64,000 nt of DNA from assembly GCA_047495785.1 (NCBI GenBank), contig JBLDXI010000042.1, positions 1,984,001-2,048,000 of the forward strand, written 5' to 3'. This DNA comes from Lepidodermella squamata (Eukaryota > Gastrotricha). A program made the translations under genes and the position numbers. How positions within the stretch are numbered: position 1 is the first letter of the stretch; every line of letters begins with the position of its first letter. Below, piece after piece: positions 51,439 through 61,246 of this stretch. The notes beneath the pieces are model-generated. The model was not told where the DNA came from, made no database searches, and was given only the letters and a program-made list of their open reading frames with translations.

Positions 51439-52161
51439 TCAGGCCCCAGCTGAATCAGATTCGCTGACAAAAATTCCCGTATAATTTGCTCTAAGCTTCA
51501 GCGATTTATGTTTTATCACGCTGTCTATTATAAAAGAACCGTGATTATTATTGGACGAAACGCTCAATTCATACTTTTTCAGGAACCCAGGCTTTTCTAT
51601 TTCTGCAGCATAAATTCTGTGAATTGTTTGCAGTTCGCGTCCATCATTCAGCTTTTTCAAAACAATGAACTGCGCATTGTCGCGAATTATTTTCGGAATT
51701 TTGAAATATGACTGACTCAAATAAACCACGGAGCAATTGTACTTTCGCGACCTGATGTAGAGATCGCCGATGTATTTCTCTTGGTTTTTAGCATTTTCCA
51801 AACAAATGTCATCAAAGACATACAAGTGCTGATACTTCTTGTCAAGCTTATCAAGGGGCACGACATCCGCTATATCAGTGGAAAAGTGGATAAGTGACTC
51901 GTTTACCCCTTTCATTTTCAACTCCGCTTCTTTAGCTTTCTGCAAATTTATCAAAAACTGGTATTTGTCTTCATCCAAGGTTTTAGAGTAAATGTGCAGC
52001 TTATGAAAAACAGAATGATGGATGATATTGAGCAAATCATTAGTTTTCCCGCTATTACTTGGACCGATAATAATTGTTCGGAAACAATGCTGCGGGTAAA
52101 AAGGGGAAATATTGAGTGGCGTAGACTCGCTTTTTGGAATTATTTCATCAAAATTGATCAT
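51439..52161 (-). CDS. DNA-packaging ATPase (A32/FtsK-HerA type)
   Basis: A 240-residue protein with Walker A GPSNSGKT and Walker B YVFDDIC, about 93 percent identical to 3504-4214. The C-terminus differs slightly (VSESDSAGA), where the insertion begins. Divergent with integrase across the conserved palindrome. Confidence 0.85.
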   Translation of the reverse strand: MINFDEIIPKSESTPLNISPFYPQHCFRTIIIGPSNSGKTNDLLNIIHHSVFHKLHIYSKTLDEDKYQFLINLQKAKEAELKMKGVNESLIHFSTDIADVVPLDKLDKKYQHLYVFDDICLENAKNQEKYIGDLYIRSRKYNCSVVYLSQSYFKIPKIIRDNAQFIVLKKLNDGRELQTIHRIYAAEIEKPGFLKKYELSVSSNNNHGSFIIDSVIKHKSLKLRANYTGIFVSESDSAGA

Positions 52162-52172
52162 TTTAATTCAGG

Positions 52173-52186
52173 TTAGAAATTTCTAA
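52173..52186. promoter_or_regulatory. Bidirectional promoter palindrome TTAGAAATTTCTAA
   Basis: Identical to 4226-4239 in element A, between the divergent ATPase and integrase genes, while surrounding bases differ. Confidence 0.6.
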
Positions 52187-52207
52187 TGCTGTTATAAGCA
52201 TTGTGAA

Positions 52208-53800
52208 ATGTTCGACGGAGTTATCAATAACTTGCCGGTAGAATTGCATCTTCCTTCTTACCCGTTCAAAGGGGAGCATCGTTCCAACGGATCATTCAAC
52301 AACACGCAGAAATACAGTTACGCTGGGCCAGGTACAAATTTCGTCCAGCGCATGAAGGAAGGATATGAAGGAATCAATGATTTGGACAAAGCAGCTAAAA
52401 CTCACGACTATTACTATTGGAAATCTAAAGATCGAGAAATGCGGACAAGAGCAGACAGACTTCTAGCCGAAGAAGCTTTCAAGATAGCCAACGACGATTC
52501 TAAAAACGGATACGAGAGAGCCATGGCTGCCTTCGTTTTCAAAACCTTTCACGAAGGAGGCTTAGCCGATAGATTCCATGGAGGCCGAGTGCTTACAGGA
52601 TACGAGCTATCCAGTCGGGAGTTCCATGGCGGTCAAGGGCTGACGGGCCATGAGCTTCCGCCTAATGAACGCGAGTGCCGCGGAGAAGGATACGAATTGC
52701 GGCAAAGGAAACCTGTGGATTATACTGCAACAAAATTTATCGGCGAGGTTCCGCAACCAAAACGATCAAGGAAAAAAGCAGAAAGCGGCGTCAAAACAAC
52801 GCAAGCAGTCCCAGCGTCGAAAAAAGAGACGGATGCAGATCAAAGCTTGAGCAAAGTCAAATTCCACGTTCTGTCCGAGGAACTTCATAAACCGGCCCGG
52901 AAGCATTTTCCTCGCAGGCGAGTGTATATTCACGACATCGACGAAACCTGGGGCATGGATATCGTGTTTCTGAGCGATTTATCCGAAGAAAATAATCAGC
53001 ATAAGTATTTACTCACGATTATAGATTGCTTTTCCAAATATGCGTGGGCTGTCGCACTTAAGAGCAAGGATGCAAAAAATGTTTTTGATGCATTTTTGTC
53101 TGTGGTCCGAGAAAGCAACAGGAAGCCCAAAAATATTTGGGTAGATCAAGGCAGTGAATTTTACAATGCTGTGTTCACGAAATGGCTGAAAGCTAATAAT
53201 GTTAACAGGTATTCGACTTATGAGAATTTTCACAATCCCATAATAGAAAGTTTCAACCGAACTTTGAAAACCAAGATGTGGAAAAGGTTCACACTGGACA
53301 ACACCCGTAACTGGGTTGACATGCTCGATAGCTTGGTCAGTGATTATAATAATTCTCTGCATCGGTCGATAGGAATGACTCCCATCGAGGCCAGCGATCC
53401 CAAAAACCACAACAAAGTCCATTCTAGGCTGAATCCCCTGGAACGAGAAGAAAAATTAGAAAAGCCGAAATTTGCGCTGGGTGACGTGATTAGGATAAGC
53501 CGCGTAAAAGGCGCATTCGAAAAAGGGTATCACCCTTCATGGAGCGAAGAACTATTGCGAGTTGTAAAAATAAATGACACATATCCGAGAACATACCAGA
53601 TAGAGGCAATGGACGGCGAGCCTGTTTTCGGTAGTTTTTACGAGCAAGAAATGCAAAAATCGAAACAGCAGGTAGATGACGTGTATAGAGTTGAGAAAAT
53701 TTTGGATAGGAAGAAAGTTAAAGGAAAAGAGTTGGTTTTAATCAAATGGTCGGGTTATGACAAACCCACATGGGAAAATGCAGAAAATGTTATTGATTAA
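52208..53800 (+). CDS. Phospholipase A2-integrase-chromodomain fusion
   Basis: A 530-residue protein with the same three parts as 4261-5814: PLA2 motifs YAGPGT and DKAAKTHDYYY, an integrase core with acidic residues in WGMDIVF, WVDQGSE and NPIIESFN, and a chromodomain ending LIKWSGYDKPTWE. The PLA2 half is about 90 percent identical to A, the integrase half only about 70 percent. The linker has an in-frame duplication of about 16 residues (FHGGRVLTGYELSSRE and FHGGQGLTGHELPPNE) absent from A. No stop or frameshift. Confidence 0.85.
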   Translation: MFDGVINNLPVELHLPSYPFKGEHRSNGSFNNTQKYSYAGPGTNFVQRMKEGYEGINDLDKAAKTHDYYYWKSKDREMRTRADRLLAEEAFKIANDDSKNGYERAMAAFVFKTFHEGGLADRFHGGRVLTGYELSSREFHGGQGLTGHELPPNERECRGEGYELRQRKPVDYTATKFIGEVPQPKRSRKKAESGVKTTQAVPASKKETDADQSLSKVKFHVLSEELHKPARKHFPRRRVYIHDIDETWGMDIVFLSDLSEENNQHKYLLTIIDCFSKYAWAVALKSKDAKNVFDAFLSVVRESNRKPKNIWVDQGSEFYNAVFTKWLKANNVNRYSTYENFHNPIIESFNRTLKTKMWKRFTLDNTRNWVDMLDSLVSDYNNSLHRSIGMTPIEASDPKNHNKVHSRLNPLEREEKLEKPKFALGDVIRISRVKGAFEKGYHPSWSEELLRVVKINDTYPRTYQIEAMDGEPVFGSFYEQEMQKSKQQVDDVYRVEKILDRKKVKGKELVLIKWSGYDKPTWENAENVID

Positions 53801-53960
53801 TGATTCAAATTATCATGCAAGGCATATGGAACCGTCACATTTCATATGCCCTGATGGTAAGGCTAAAATCCCTCGTAAATTCCTACTTTATATGTAGAAA
53901 ATTTTTCACCAGACTTTGCGGAGAGCATTTCACGAAAAATATTCTGAAGAATCAAAGCTG

Positions 53961-54269
53961 CTAAACCTTGTTGTTAGAAATAATTGCTTTGATTTGTTTA
54001 TACTCCTCTACCATTGCTTTTCGCTTCTCATAATACTTCTTTTGCGCAGTTTTCAAAGCTGACTTATAGCCTTCTTTTCTTTCTTCATCTGTTCTATATT
54101 TTATCCATCTTGGATAACTGGCACATCCACTTGTGATGAGTTGGGTCTTCTGACTCTGTTCTGCTGGCTGAGGCATGTCATTAACTTTATGAATTCCGAC
54201 AGACATAGGATTTATATTATTATTTATATAAATATATAAGAAAATATTTTTTAAGTATTGTTTCATCAT
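53961..54269 (-). CDS. Small charged protein between integrase and polymerase
   Basis: A 102-residue protein corresponding in position to 5823-6116. The conserved part is RTDEERKEGYKSALKTAQKK followed by YYEKRKAMVEE; the AT hook of A is missing. The first residues (to about 21) are hydrophobic and Asn-rich, so the true start may be the methionine in NPMSVGIH. Function unknown. Confidence 0.45.
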   Translation of the reverse strand: MMKQYLKNIFLYIYINNNINPMSVGIHKVNDMPQPAEQSQKTQLITSGCASYPRWIKYRTDEERKEGYKSALKTAQKKYYEKRKAMVEEYKQIKAIISNNKV

Positions 54270-54497
54270 TCTCGACTGACTGTGGGGTCTGTTGAAAATT
54301 GCAACCTGCCGAGCTTAAATTCCCCTGAGAAAAATGAAAATTTAACCCTCTGATCCATAACAGCTATCCATAATCTTAACTGGCGCGTTGAAAAGGCTTA
54401 AAAAATAATCTCCTCACAATATATATAGATATATAAATCCTCGATTTTCCCTCGTAAATTCCCAATTCCTAGAAAAGAACAGAAAATCCCTCATCCC

Positions 54498-57400
54498 GTG
54501 GCTCCCCACAGGCAAATCATAGTTAATGGAACAGCGTTCACCAAGTTTTTGAGTCAAAACTATTACTATGACAAAAGACGAAAAGTCTTGAAGGAAGGAG
54601 TAAAGCTTCCCGATGGATCCGTAATTCCTGTCGATTCACCCAAGTTACGCCGTATGCTGAAAACTGGTAGTTATTTTCATGATAGACAAAATAGGAAACT
54701 GATGGAGTACGCCAATAATAATACGATAGGTACCGTTTTCGACCCAGAAAATGGTGCAGAAATCCTAACCGGTAGTCAAAGATACGAAGAAATAAAGAAA
54801 AATAACTATGTTTTAAAAGGGCGAGGATTCGTCCAAATCCCCGTTCGGAGGGCCGAATCAGTCATTAACCCCACAACAAGTCGCCCAATAAAGATTGGAG
54901 GCGCGGCATTTAACCGGCTGATCCGCGCGGGTTACATTTACATTGCTTCAATGAATAGTTTCGAAAAATCAGATTACGTCCGCCAACTGCGACCAGATGA
55001 CTTCGGCACTTTCGTAGAAGTCACGTCAATGCTCAAGCTGTTACCAATAGTGCAAGGCTTCGATTATTTGAAATACACCTCTGTGATACGCCCGAAAGTG
55101 ATTGATGAATATCGACGACAATTGAATTCTCTCGGCCCAGTTAAAGTCGTGCTTCATGCTGAGGTGGAATTCATTCACAAAATAACGAGGAAGTGCATCA
55201 CAATTTTTAAATGGAGCTCTTCAAGCAACGCGGCACCTTTAGTCACAAATGCGGCGGACATTCCCGACGTTGTCGACGGCCTCTTTTCCATGCTTGCAGA
55301 CGGCATTCGAGACTTTGAAGAGAGAGGTAGTCAGTTCGTATTTAATAAAATGGTTGACACAGATGTCAACACCTTCCGGTATCATCCGACTGCCGGAGGG
55401 AGCTACATTCCCACGCCGGATTACATCAAACGGAAACATGCTGTAGTCAACGTTAAAAACTCTGACGATAAATGCATTATTTGGAGTATTTTAGCTTGTA
55501 GGTACCCGCCAAAAGATCACGTGGACCGAGTCAGCAATTACAGGTGGTGTTTGAATAGTGTGCAATACGATGGTATAGATTTTCCCATAAAATATGAAGA
55601 TATCGAGAAATTAGAGGATTCAAATGTTTTAAATTTGAATATAATTGAATATGATGATGAAAAACGAACATTCTCCCCCTTTTACATATCCAAACGGAGT
55701 TATCATGAGGAAATTAATTTGTTGCGTACAACTGATAACGAAAAGGCCCACTACAGCTGGATCAAAAACCCCAGTGCGTTGTTTGCATCCACTAACAAGA
55801 ACGAACACGCGCGTTTTTGGTGTTTCAAGTGTTTTACCAGCTTCACTTCAGAAGAAGTGAGACAAAACCACATTCTGGATAACAAATGCGTAGGTTTCGA
55901 AAAAAATATACGAGTGCATTTTCCAAAAAGCAATACAATTAAATTTAATAACGTATACAAACAGCTTCGCTTGCCTTTTGCTTTTTATTGCGACATCGAG
56001 TGCTTTCTTGTTGACATTAACAAAAACCACGGGACTAACTCGATTGCGTATCAACACCACCGGGCAAATTCGTTCGGGTGCTATTTCAAAAGTGACATCG
56101 CGTCACTTCCCTCGAAATGCCAATCATTTGAAAACTGCGCCAGCTTCCTTGAGTATCTTTTGTCTAAGACAACGCACCTAATCAAGTTTCTAACTTCAAC
56201 AAATGTTCCAATGAATCTGAGCGAAACCGAGGAAAGGTCCTTCAGGTCGGCGTCAATTTGCCATATTTGCAGCTGCCCGGTTTCCGAAGACGAAAAAGTT
56301 CGAGACCATGATCATCTAACAGGCAGATTCCGTGGTGCAGCTCATAATTCGTGTAATTTAGAGTACAGCTACAAAAAAACGGCAATTCCCGTGATTTTCC
56401 ATAATTTGAAAGGGTATGACAGTCACTTGATTCTGAAATCTTTGGGGGAAGTGCTTGTAGAGTTCAACAAGGGTAGGTTGACGAAAAATCTCAAGCCGCT
56501 GAAAATCAACATTATTGCGCAGAGTTCCGAAAAATTCATCGGTTTCTCGGTTGGCCGGTTGCGATTCATCGACAGTTTTAATTTCATGTCCACTGGCCTG
56601 GACCAAATGATTGAGAATCTGAAGAAGTCCGGGGGGAAATTTGAACATTTGAATTCGAACTTTTCGGAATTCACAGATGAACAGCGATGTCTGCTGTTGA
56701 AAAAAGGGGTTTATCCGTACGATTATATGAATTCCCCCAGGAGGTTCCAAGAAACTAAGTTGCCAGCTAAGGAACATTTCTCGAGCAAGTTAAAATCGAA
56801 CAGCTTGGTGACCGATGACATCGGCAGAATAGAAGATGCGCCTGTTCCGATCTCCGACGAGGAATACAATCACGCTAAAAACGTGTGGGATAAATTAAAA
56901 TGCAAAACCATGAAGGATTATCACGATGCATATTTGAAAACTGATGTCCTTCTCCTAGCAGATTGCTTCGAAAATTTCAGAAGTATTTCGATGAAGAGTT
57001 ACTCGCTGGATCCAGCTCATTTTTTCACCACTCCAGGGCTAACATGGGACGCCGGAAAGAAGTACACCAAAGCCTCTATAGGTATTTTGAATGACAATGA
57101 AATGTTAGAATTTGTCGAAAAAAGTGTGCGTGGGGGCATAAGTGGCGTAGTTCTTAGGCATGCGAAAGCTAACAATCCTTACATGAAAAATTATGACAAG
57201 ACAATGCCAAAATCTTATATCACGTGCTTAGACGCAAATAACCTGTATGGCTGGGCAGCTTCTCAAATGCTTCCGATCGGAGACTTCGCGTTCGTCGATG
57301 CCTCTGTTTTCACCCAAGACTACATTTTGCGCCTGAGCGATGAAGCTGAATTTGGATACATGCTCTCAATCGACGCAATGTATCCGCGTAGACTTCACGA

Positions 57401-59036
57401 CGCTCATGACGCGTTTCCATTTTTCCCAGAACATACGGAATGCGCTCCAAGCCCCTGCATGGAATCAATGATGGCCAAATTGAAGATGCCTAATCCAGAT
57501 AATGGACCTAAGCTAACTCAGAATTTATGCCACAAGACGAACTACGTGGTTCATTATAGGAATCTGAAGCAAGCTCTGGAGGCAGGCCTGATTTTGACGA
57601 AAGTCCACAAAGTTCTCCGCTTTAGACAGTCCAAATGGTTGGAGTCCTATATCGACTTGAACACATCGATGAGGAAGAACGCGAAAACGGACTTTGACAA
57701 GGACTTTTACAAGCTGATGAACAATTCGATCTTTGGAAAGACATGTGAAAATGTCAAAAAGCGGATTGACATCAAGCTGGCGACAAGCCCATGCGAGCTG
57801 CAAAAGCTGATTAACAGACCGAATTTTAAAAATGCGACTAGGGTTAGTGAGAGCTTATACTCAGTAGACATGGCTAGAACCTCCATACTTTACGATAAGC
57901 CCATAATTGTCGGAGCCTGTATTTTAGAATTGAGTAAGCTTTTGATGTATGATTTTCACTATAAAGTAATTAAAGCCCAATACGGAGACAAGGCCAAATT
58001 ATTATTCTTTGACACAGATTCGCTTTGTTACCACATCGAAACCGACGATATATACGCGGACATGGAAAATTGGAAAGAACATCTCGATTGCTCGGCGTAC
58101 CCGTTGAACCATAGGCTGCATTCCATGGAAAACAATAAGGTAATTGGGAAATTCAAGGACGTGTCGACCGGAGTGATTGAAGTAACGGGTGCAGATGGCG
58201 CGAAAAGGCCAGAAAATATTCTGGAACAAATCACTGAATTCGTCGGCCATCGTTCAAAATCGCTAGCGTTTACTACGGAGGTTGTCAGCGCTGTTTCTGT
58301 TGAAAGGAACTCACCCAACCAAGTAGTAAAAGCCAAAGGAGTTGTTAAGCATTGTATCGGAAATATAATTAATTTTCAAAACTATAAGAGTTCCTTATTA
58401 AACAGTGAAATTGAAAGGGTTCGGTTTCGGCAAATTCGATCCGTGAATCACGAGTTATACAGCATTCAAAGTACCAAAGTTGCCCTTTGTCCTTATGACG
58501 ATAAAAGGTGGGTTAAAGCTGACGGGTTCACGTCATTCGCCCACGGCCATTTCCGGATAGCCAAGGAGCATGAACAATTTAGGGTGGATCAGCTTGGTAA
58601 GAAATTGGACACGTTGAAGTCCTTATCGAGTGAATGCCAATATTCACGCATCAAATTGAAAAATATTTTATACAATAATGTGAGTAAAGAAAAATGTACG
58701 GACATAGCTTCATTTTGCCGAACTTTCGATGAAACTTTTAGAAAGGTTGGGCACGAACTCGAAGAATTAGACAATTTATGGTTTCAAGTAGGACAACGCC
58801 CCTCTAAATATTTACCGCAAGCGCATATCAAAGCCGACATTAAAGACACGCAGGTACTTGAAACTTGGCTGAAGAATAAATCAATCCATGACCCTTCTTT
58901 GGCGTGCTTGTTTCACGAGGGCATATTTCCGAGAAGGGTTCCTCAAAGGTCTATACATGGATCATCTTTGAAAGAGCCACACTCGATAATTGCGAATCGG
59001 GCACATACCCGGATAAGAGCTCGTGTCTCGAAGTAA
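54498..59036 (+). CDS. Family B (protein-primed type) DNA polymerase, uninterrupted
   Basis: About 1510 residues with all motifs: Exo I FYCDIEC (near 55984), an endonuclease VII-like zinc module (CHIC, RDHDHLTGRFRG, CN; 56260-56370), Exo II NLKGYD, Exo III YLKTDVLLLAD, Pol A CLDANNLYG, Pol B NNSIFGKT, Pol C FFDTDS. The C-terminus, about 400 residues longer than what survives in A, is helical. The 5' end is unclear: the frame is open from 54429 but the first ATG is at 54654, although homology to A reaches upstream to about 54513. A CAG acceptor at 54509-54511 suggests an upstream exon. It would replicate the element. Confidence 0.88.
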   Translation: MAPHRQIIVNGTAFTKFLSQNYYYDKRRKVLKEGVKLPDGSVIPVDSPKLRRMLKTGSYFHDRQNRKLMEYANNNTIGTVFDPENGAEILTGSQRYEEIKKNNYVLKGRGFVQIPVRRAESVINPTTSRPIKIGGAAFNRLIRAGYIYIASMNSFEKSDYVRQLRPDDFGTFVEVTSMLKLLPIVQGFDYLKYTSVIRPKVIDEYRRQLNSLGPVKVVLHAEVEFIHKITRKCITIFKWSSSSNAAPLVTNAADIPDVVDGLFSMLADGIRDFEERGSQFVFNKMVDTDVNTFRYHPTAGGSYIPTPDYIKRKHAVVNVKNSDDKCIIWSILACRYPPKDHVDRVSNYRWCLNSVQYDGIDFPIKYEDIEKLEDSNVLNLNIIEYDDEKRTFSPFYISKRSYHEEINLLRTTDNEKAHYSWIKNPSALFASTNKNEHARFWCFKCFTSFTSEEVRQNHILDNKCVGFEKNIRVHFPKSNTIKFNNVYKQLRLPFAFYCDIECFLVDINKNHGTNSIAYQHHRANSFGCYFKSDIASLPSKCQSFENCASFLEYLLSKTTHLIKFLTSTNVPMNLSETEERSFRSASICHICSCPVSEDEKVRDHDHLTGRFRGAAHNSCNLEYSYKKTAIPVIFHNLKGYDSHLILKSLGEVLVEFNKGRLTKNLKPLKINIIAQSSEKFIGFSVGRLRFIDSFNFMSTGLDQMIENLKKSGGKFEHLNSNFSEFTDEQRCLLLKKGVYPYDYMNSPRRFQETKLPAKEHFSSKLKSNSLVTDDIGRIEDAPVPISDEEYNHAKNVWDKLKCKTMKDYHDAYLKTDVLLLADCFENFRSISMKSYSLDPAHFFTTPGLTWDAGKKYTKASIGILNDNEMLEFVEKSVRGGISGVVLRHAKANNPYMKNYDKTMPKSYITCLDANNLYGWAASQMLPIGDFAFVDASVFTQDYILRLSDEAEFGYMLSIDAMYPRRLHDAHDAFPFFPEHTECAPSPCMESMMAKLKMPNPDNGPKLTQNLCHKTNYVVHYRNLKQALEAGLILTKVHKVLRFRQSKWLESYIDLNTSMRKNAKTDFDKDFYKLMNNSIFGKTCENVKKRIDIKLATSPCELQKLINRPNFKNATRVSESLYSVDMARTSILYDKPIIVGACILELSKLLMYDFHYKVIKAQYGDKAKLLFFDTDSLCYHIETDDIYADMENWKEHLDCSAYPLNHRLHSMENNKVIGKFKDVSTGVIEVTGADGAKRPENILEQITEFVGHRSKSLAFTTEVVSAVSVERNSPNQVVKAKGVVKHCIGNIINFQNYKSSLLNSEIERVRFRQIRSVNHELYSIQSTKVALCPYDDKRWVKADGFTSFAHGHFRIAKEHEQFRVDQLGKKLDTLKSLSSECQYSRIKLKNILYNNVSKEKCTDIASFCRTFDETFRKVGHELEELDNLWFQVGQRPSKYLPQAHIKADIKDTQVLETWLKNKSIHDPSLACLFHEGIFPRRVPQRSIHGSSLKEPHSIIANRAHTRIRARVSK

Positions 59037-59040
59037 AATA

Positions 59041-59870
59041 TCGCGGGGTAGAAGTACACAGTACCTTCCATCATCCGACTGTTTCGCCGGCATGAAAACA
59101 ATGTATATAGATCAATGTGTTCTAAGCCAAAAGTTTCAAGAGTCTGATTTTGGAGGCTATGACCGATGTGCTATGCTATGACCGGCGATGTCTCCGCAGT
59201 GTATTCAACAGCCTTCGTTGACTGATAGTCATTAATCTAGGTATCTAGGTGTGGGGCTTGTTTGTAGCCACCAAAAACGCATGAAACCTCTGAAAAAGCT
59301 TAAAAAGCTCCGGAGTCTGCATTCGGACTTCACAAATCATTTCATCCACCATATCGCGTCGATACTAAATGTAAAACCGGCTATGAAAATGCATGATGTG
59401 TTTAACCCAGCTGCTTTCAAATTATAAAATTGAATTTCCCGCCTGAATATATCATGCGGCAAAATTCGAAAATTTGAATTTCCCGCCAAAACATAGCATG
59501 CGGCAAAATTCACAAAATTCACAAATTTAAATGAAAAAAGATTCGGCGATTTCTAATACAAGCTAAACATTTAATTTAATTCATTGCTAATTAGTTTAGG
59601 TGATCAGTTCACTATTTTTAAGTTTTTTGATGACCTTGACCGAACCACGCTACAGACGCAGCACGTGCAGGAAAAGCTTCATTTTTCTCCTTTCTTTGAA
59701 TCTGTTTTCTCCTGTTTTCGCTTCTCTTCTCTTTTGTCAGTTATTTTCATCATATCATATTTTGTAATGTTTTATAAATGAATTTTATTTGGCATCCTTG
59801 CCTATTGCAATAATTTCCCTCCCCCTCCCCCGTTTCGTCGTCTTTTATTTTTATTTGGATTATTTTCATT
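59041..59870. other. No recognised gene; possible right flank of element B
   Basis: Contains a short direct repeat (GCATGCGGCAAAATTC-like, near 59450 and 59498, with TTTCCCGCC) and AT-rich sequence. I searched by eye for an inverted match at the left end of element B and found none. Confidence 0.4.
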
Positions 59871-59871
59871 G

Positions 59872-60520
59872 ATGTCGGAAAAACTTAAGGTGAAAGCACA
59901 CGAGTACCATTATTTGAAAGGATGGGTGGAAGAAAGAAATAATAAGGCGAAGAAATGGTCTGCCTTCCGAGACAAAATGATAGATCAATTAAACGAAAAG
60001 TATGTTTCGAATCAATTTTTTTAGTCCTGTTTTTTTCATAATTTCTCTCCTAGTATCGATTATTGCCAACTCGAACTAGATAAAAACCCCGATCGACATG
60101 CCGTCGATAAACTTGAAATAGTTCAGCATAAATGCAAACAATTAATTCGTGAAGCTGAGAGTCTTCCTACACTTCAGGAGGAATTACCCGACAAGCCACG
60201 GATCACGCTCACAGAACACAACCGCAAGAAAAGAACCGATAATCCTGTCGATCAGATACATGAAGACACACTGATGCAGGTCTGTTACTTTTCTAATAAT
60301 TCATGTCATGATAAAAACAATTGTTTTTCCCCAGGGACCTGATGGATCGTACTATCCGATTTCCACTGATAAGCAACTCTTAAATTTTCTTAAAAAATGC
60401 AAATATGACCTAAATCATCTAGCTACTGCAAACACTCCTGAAAATATCAATCTACCTGCTTTATCTGAAGATAAACTGATCGATAAAGCAGGTGAATACG
60501 TAAAACGCTTAAAGAATTGA
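59872..60520 (+). CDS. Unknown spliced gene, three or four exons
   Basis: Exons 59872-59999, 60054-60279 and 60335-60520, phases match, 179 residues. Charged, helical product (LKGWVEERNNKAKKWSAFRD; later TEHNRKKRTDNP). An alternative splice from 60499 to 60537 (37 nt intron) would extend it into the next frame instead of stopping at 60520. No family recognised. Confidence 0.5.
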
Positions 60521-60536
60521 AAATCTGACAAGTTAG

Positions 60537-61004
60537 CTCAATTTGGGTGAATGCCTTGAATTAATTAAAAATAAGTACGTGAAGAAAAATTATAATGATA
60601 GAGGTTTTATTCCATATGTTAGCAAGTGTATCTCCTATAGTGAACAATGGACTCGTAGGGTTATACAATTCTATAGAGACTTTCAAAATTATCCTAACGT
60701 TGTTTACCTTCAGCTGTCTATTTCTAAAATTATAAAATTGAGCATTCGTCTTTGTGAGCTCTTTGCGAAAAACGAGGACTTCATTAAATTTTATGAAGAA
60801 CTAAGTGAAATCGAAGATCGAATTTCGCGAACAAGAATTGTAATACTTATCTTTATTCGTTTCTCCTATCGCCTAAAATGTATTAATTATCTTAATTATC
60901 TTAATTACTCTAGTTTATCGTTAATTTTGTTTTTCATTCACCTAGCGATGTTCGCTGATTTCATTTTGATGAAAAAAACATTGTTAATTGATGAGCAGTG
61001 TTGA
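60537..61004 (+). CDS. Unknown frame, possible last exon of preceding gene
   Basis: Open from an AG acceptor at 60535-60536; LNLGECLELIKNKYVKK followed by GFIPYVSKCISYSEQWTRRV resembles the general pattern of DUF3102-type small proteins (LxEIK...GF..W....IS.R..Q), but that is a loose likeness. The C-terminal third (after about 60840) is hydrophobic and may be non-coding sequence. No ATG at its start, so it is most likely an exon. Confidence 0.35.
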   Translation, partial: LNLGECLELIKNKYVKKNYNDRGFIPYVSKCISYSEQWTRRVIQFYRDFQNYPNVVYLQLSISKIIKLSIRLCELFAKNEDFIKFYEELSEIEDRISRTRIVILIFIRFSYRLKCINYLNYLNYSSLSLILFFIHLAMFADFILMKKTLLIDEQC

Positions 61005-61246
61005 AGTTCTGATTCCTAATTTTTCTCTCTTCGAATCCTCCCCAATGTTATCGTGTGCTTTCACCTTATGGTTTTTCCGACATCTTGTTTGAATGAAGAG
61101 AAGAGCGAAGTAATAAAATTCAGAGTCAATGGGGCAATTGATCGTACGTTCTTTATTATAACGTTTGTTATCCTAATTATATTTTATTTACTATAATTGT
61201 CACTAAGGTAGCGAAAATTATTATAACGTTGGGCTAATTTTCAGAT

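Larger units (their letters stand above)
43388..59036. mobile_element. Element B: adintovirus-like Maverick, sister of A
   Basis: Gene order from the left: three or four small rightward genes, then leftward fibre-like, VLTF3-like, protease, pX-like, major capsid, small basic, penton-like, conserved protein and ATPase, then rightward PLA2-integrase, a small leftward gene and polymerase. From the capsid genes to the PLA2 domain it is about 90 percent or more identical to A in DNA; beyond that it is much less similar. No terminal inverted repeat was found, so the outer limits are those of the outermost likely genes. Visible lesion: a frameshift in the conserved protein and a 590 bp insertion. 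Confidence 0.8.

Noticed and set aside
43388-59100. Terminal inverted repeats of element B
   Set aside because: I compared sequence left of 43388 and right of 59036 by eye and found no convincing inverted match; limits remain open.
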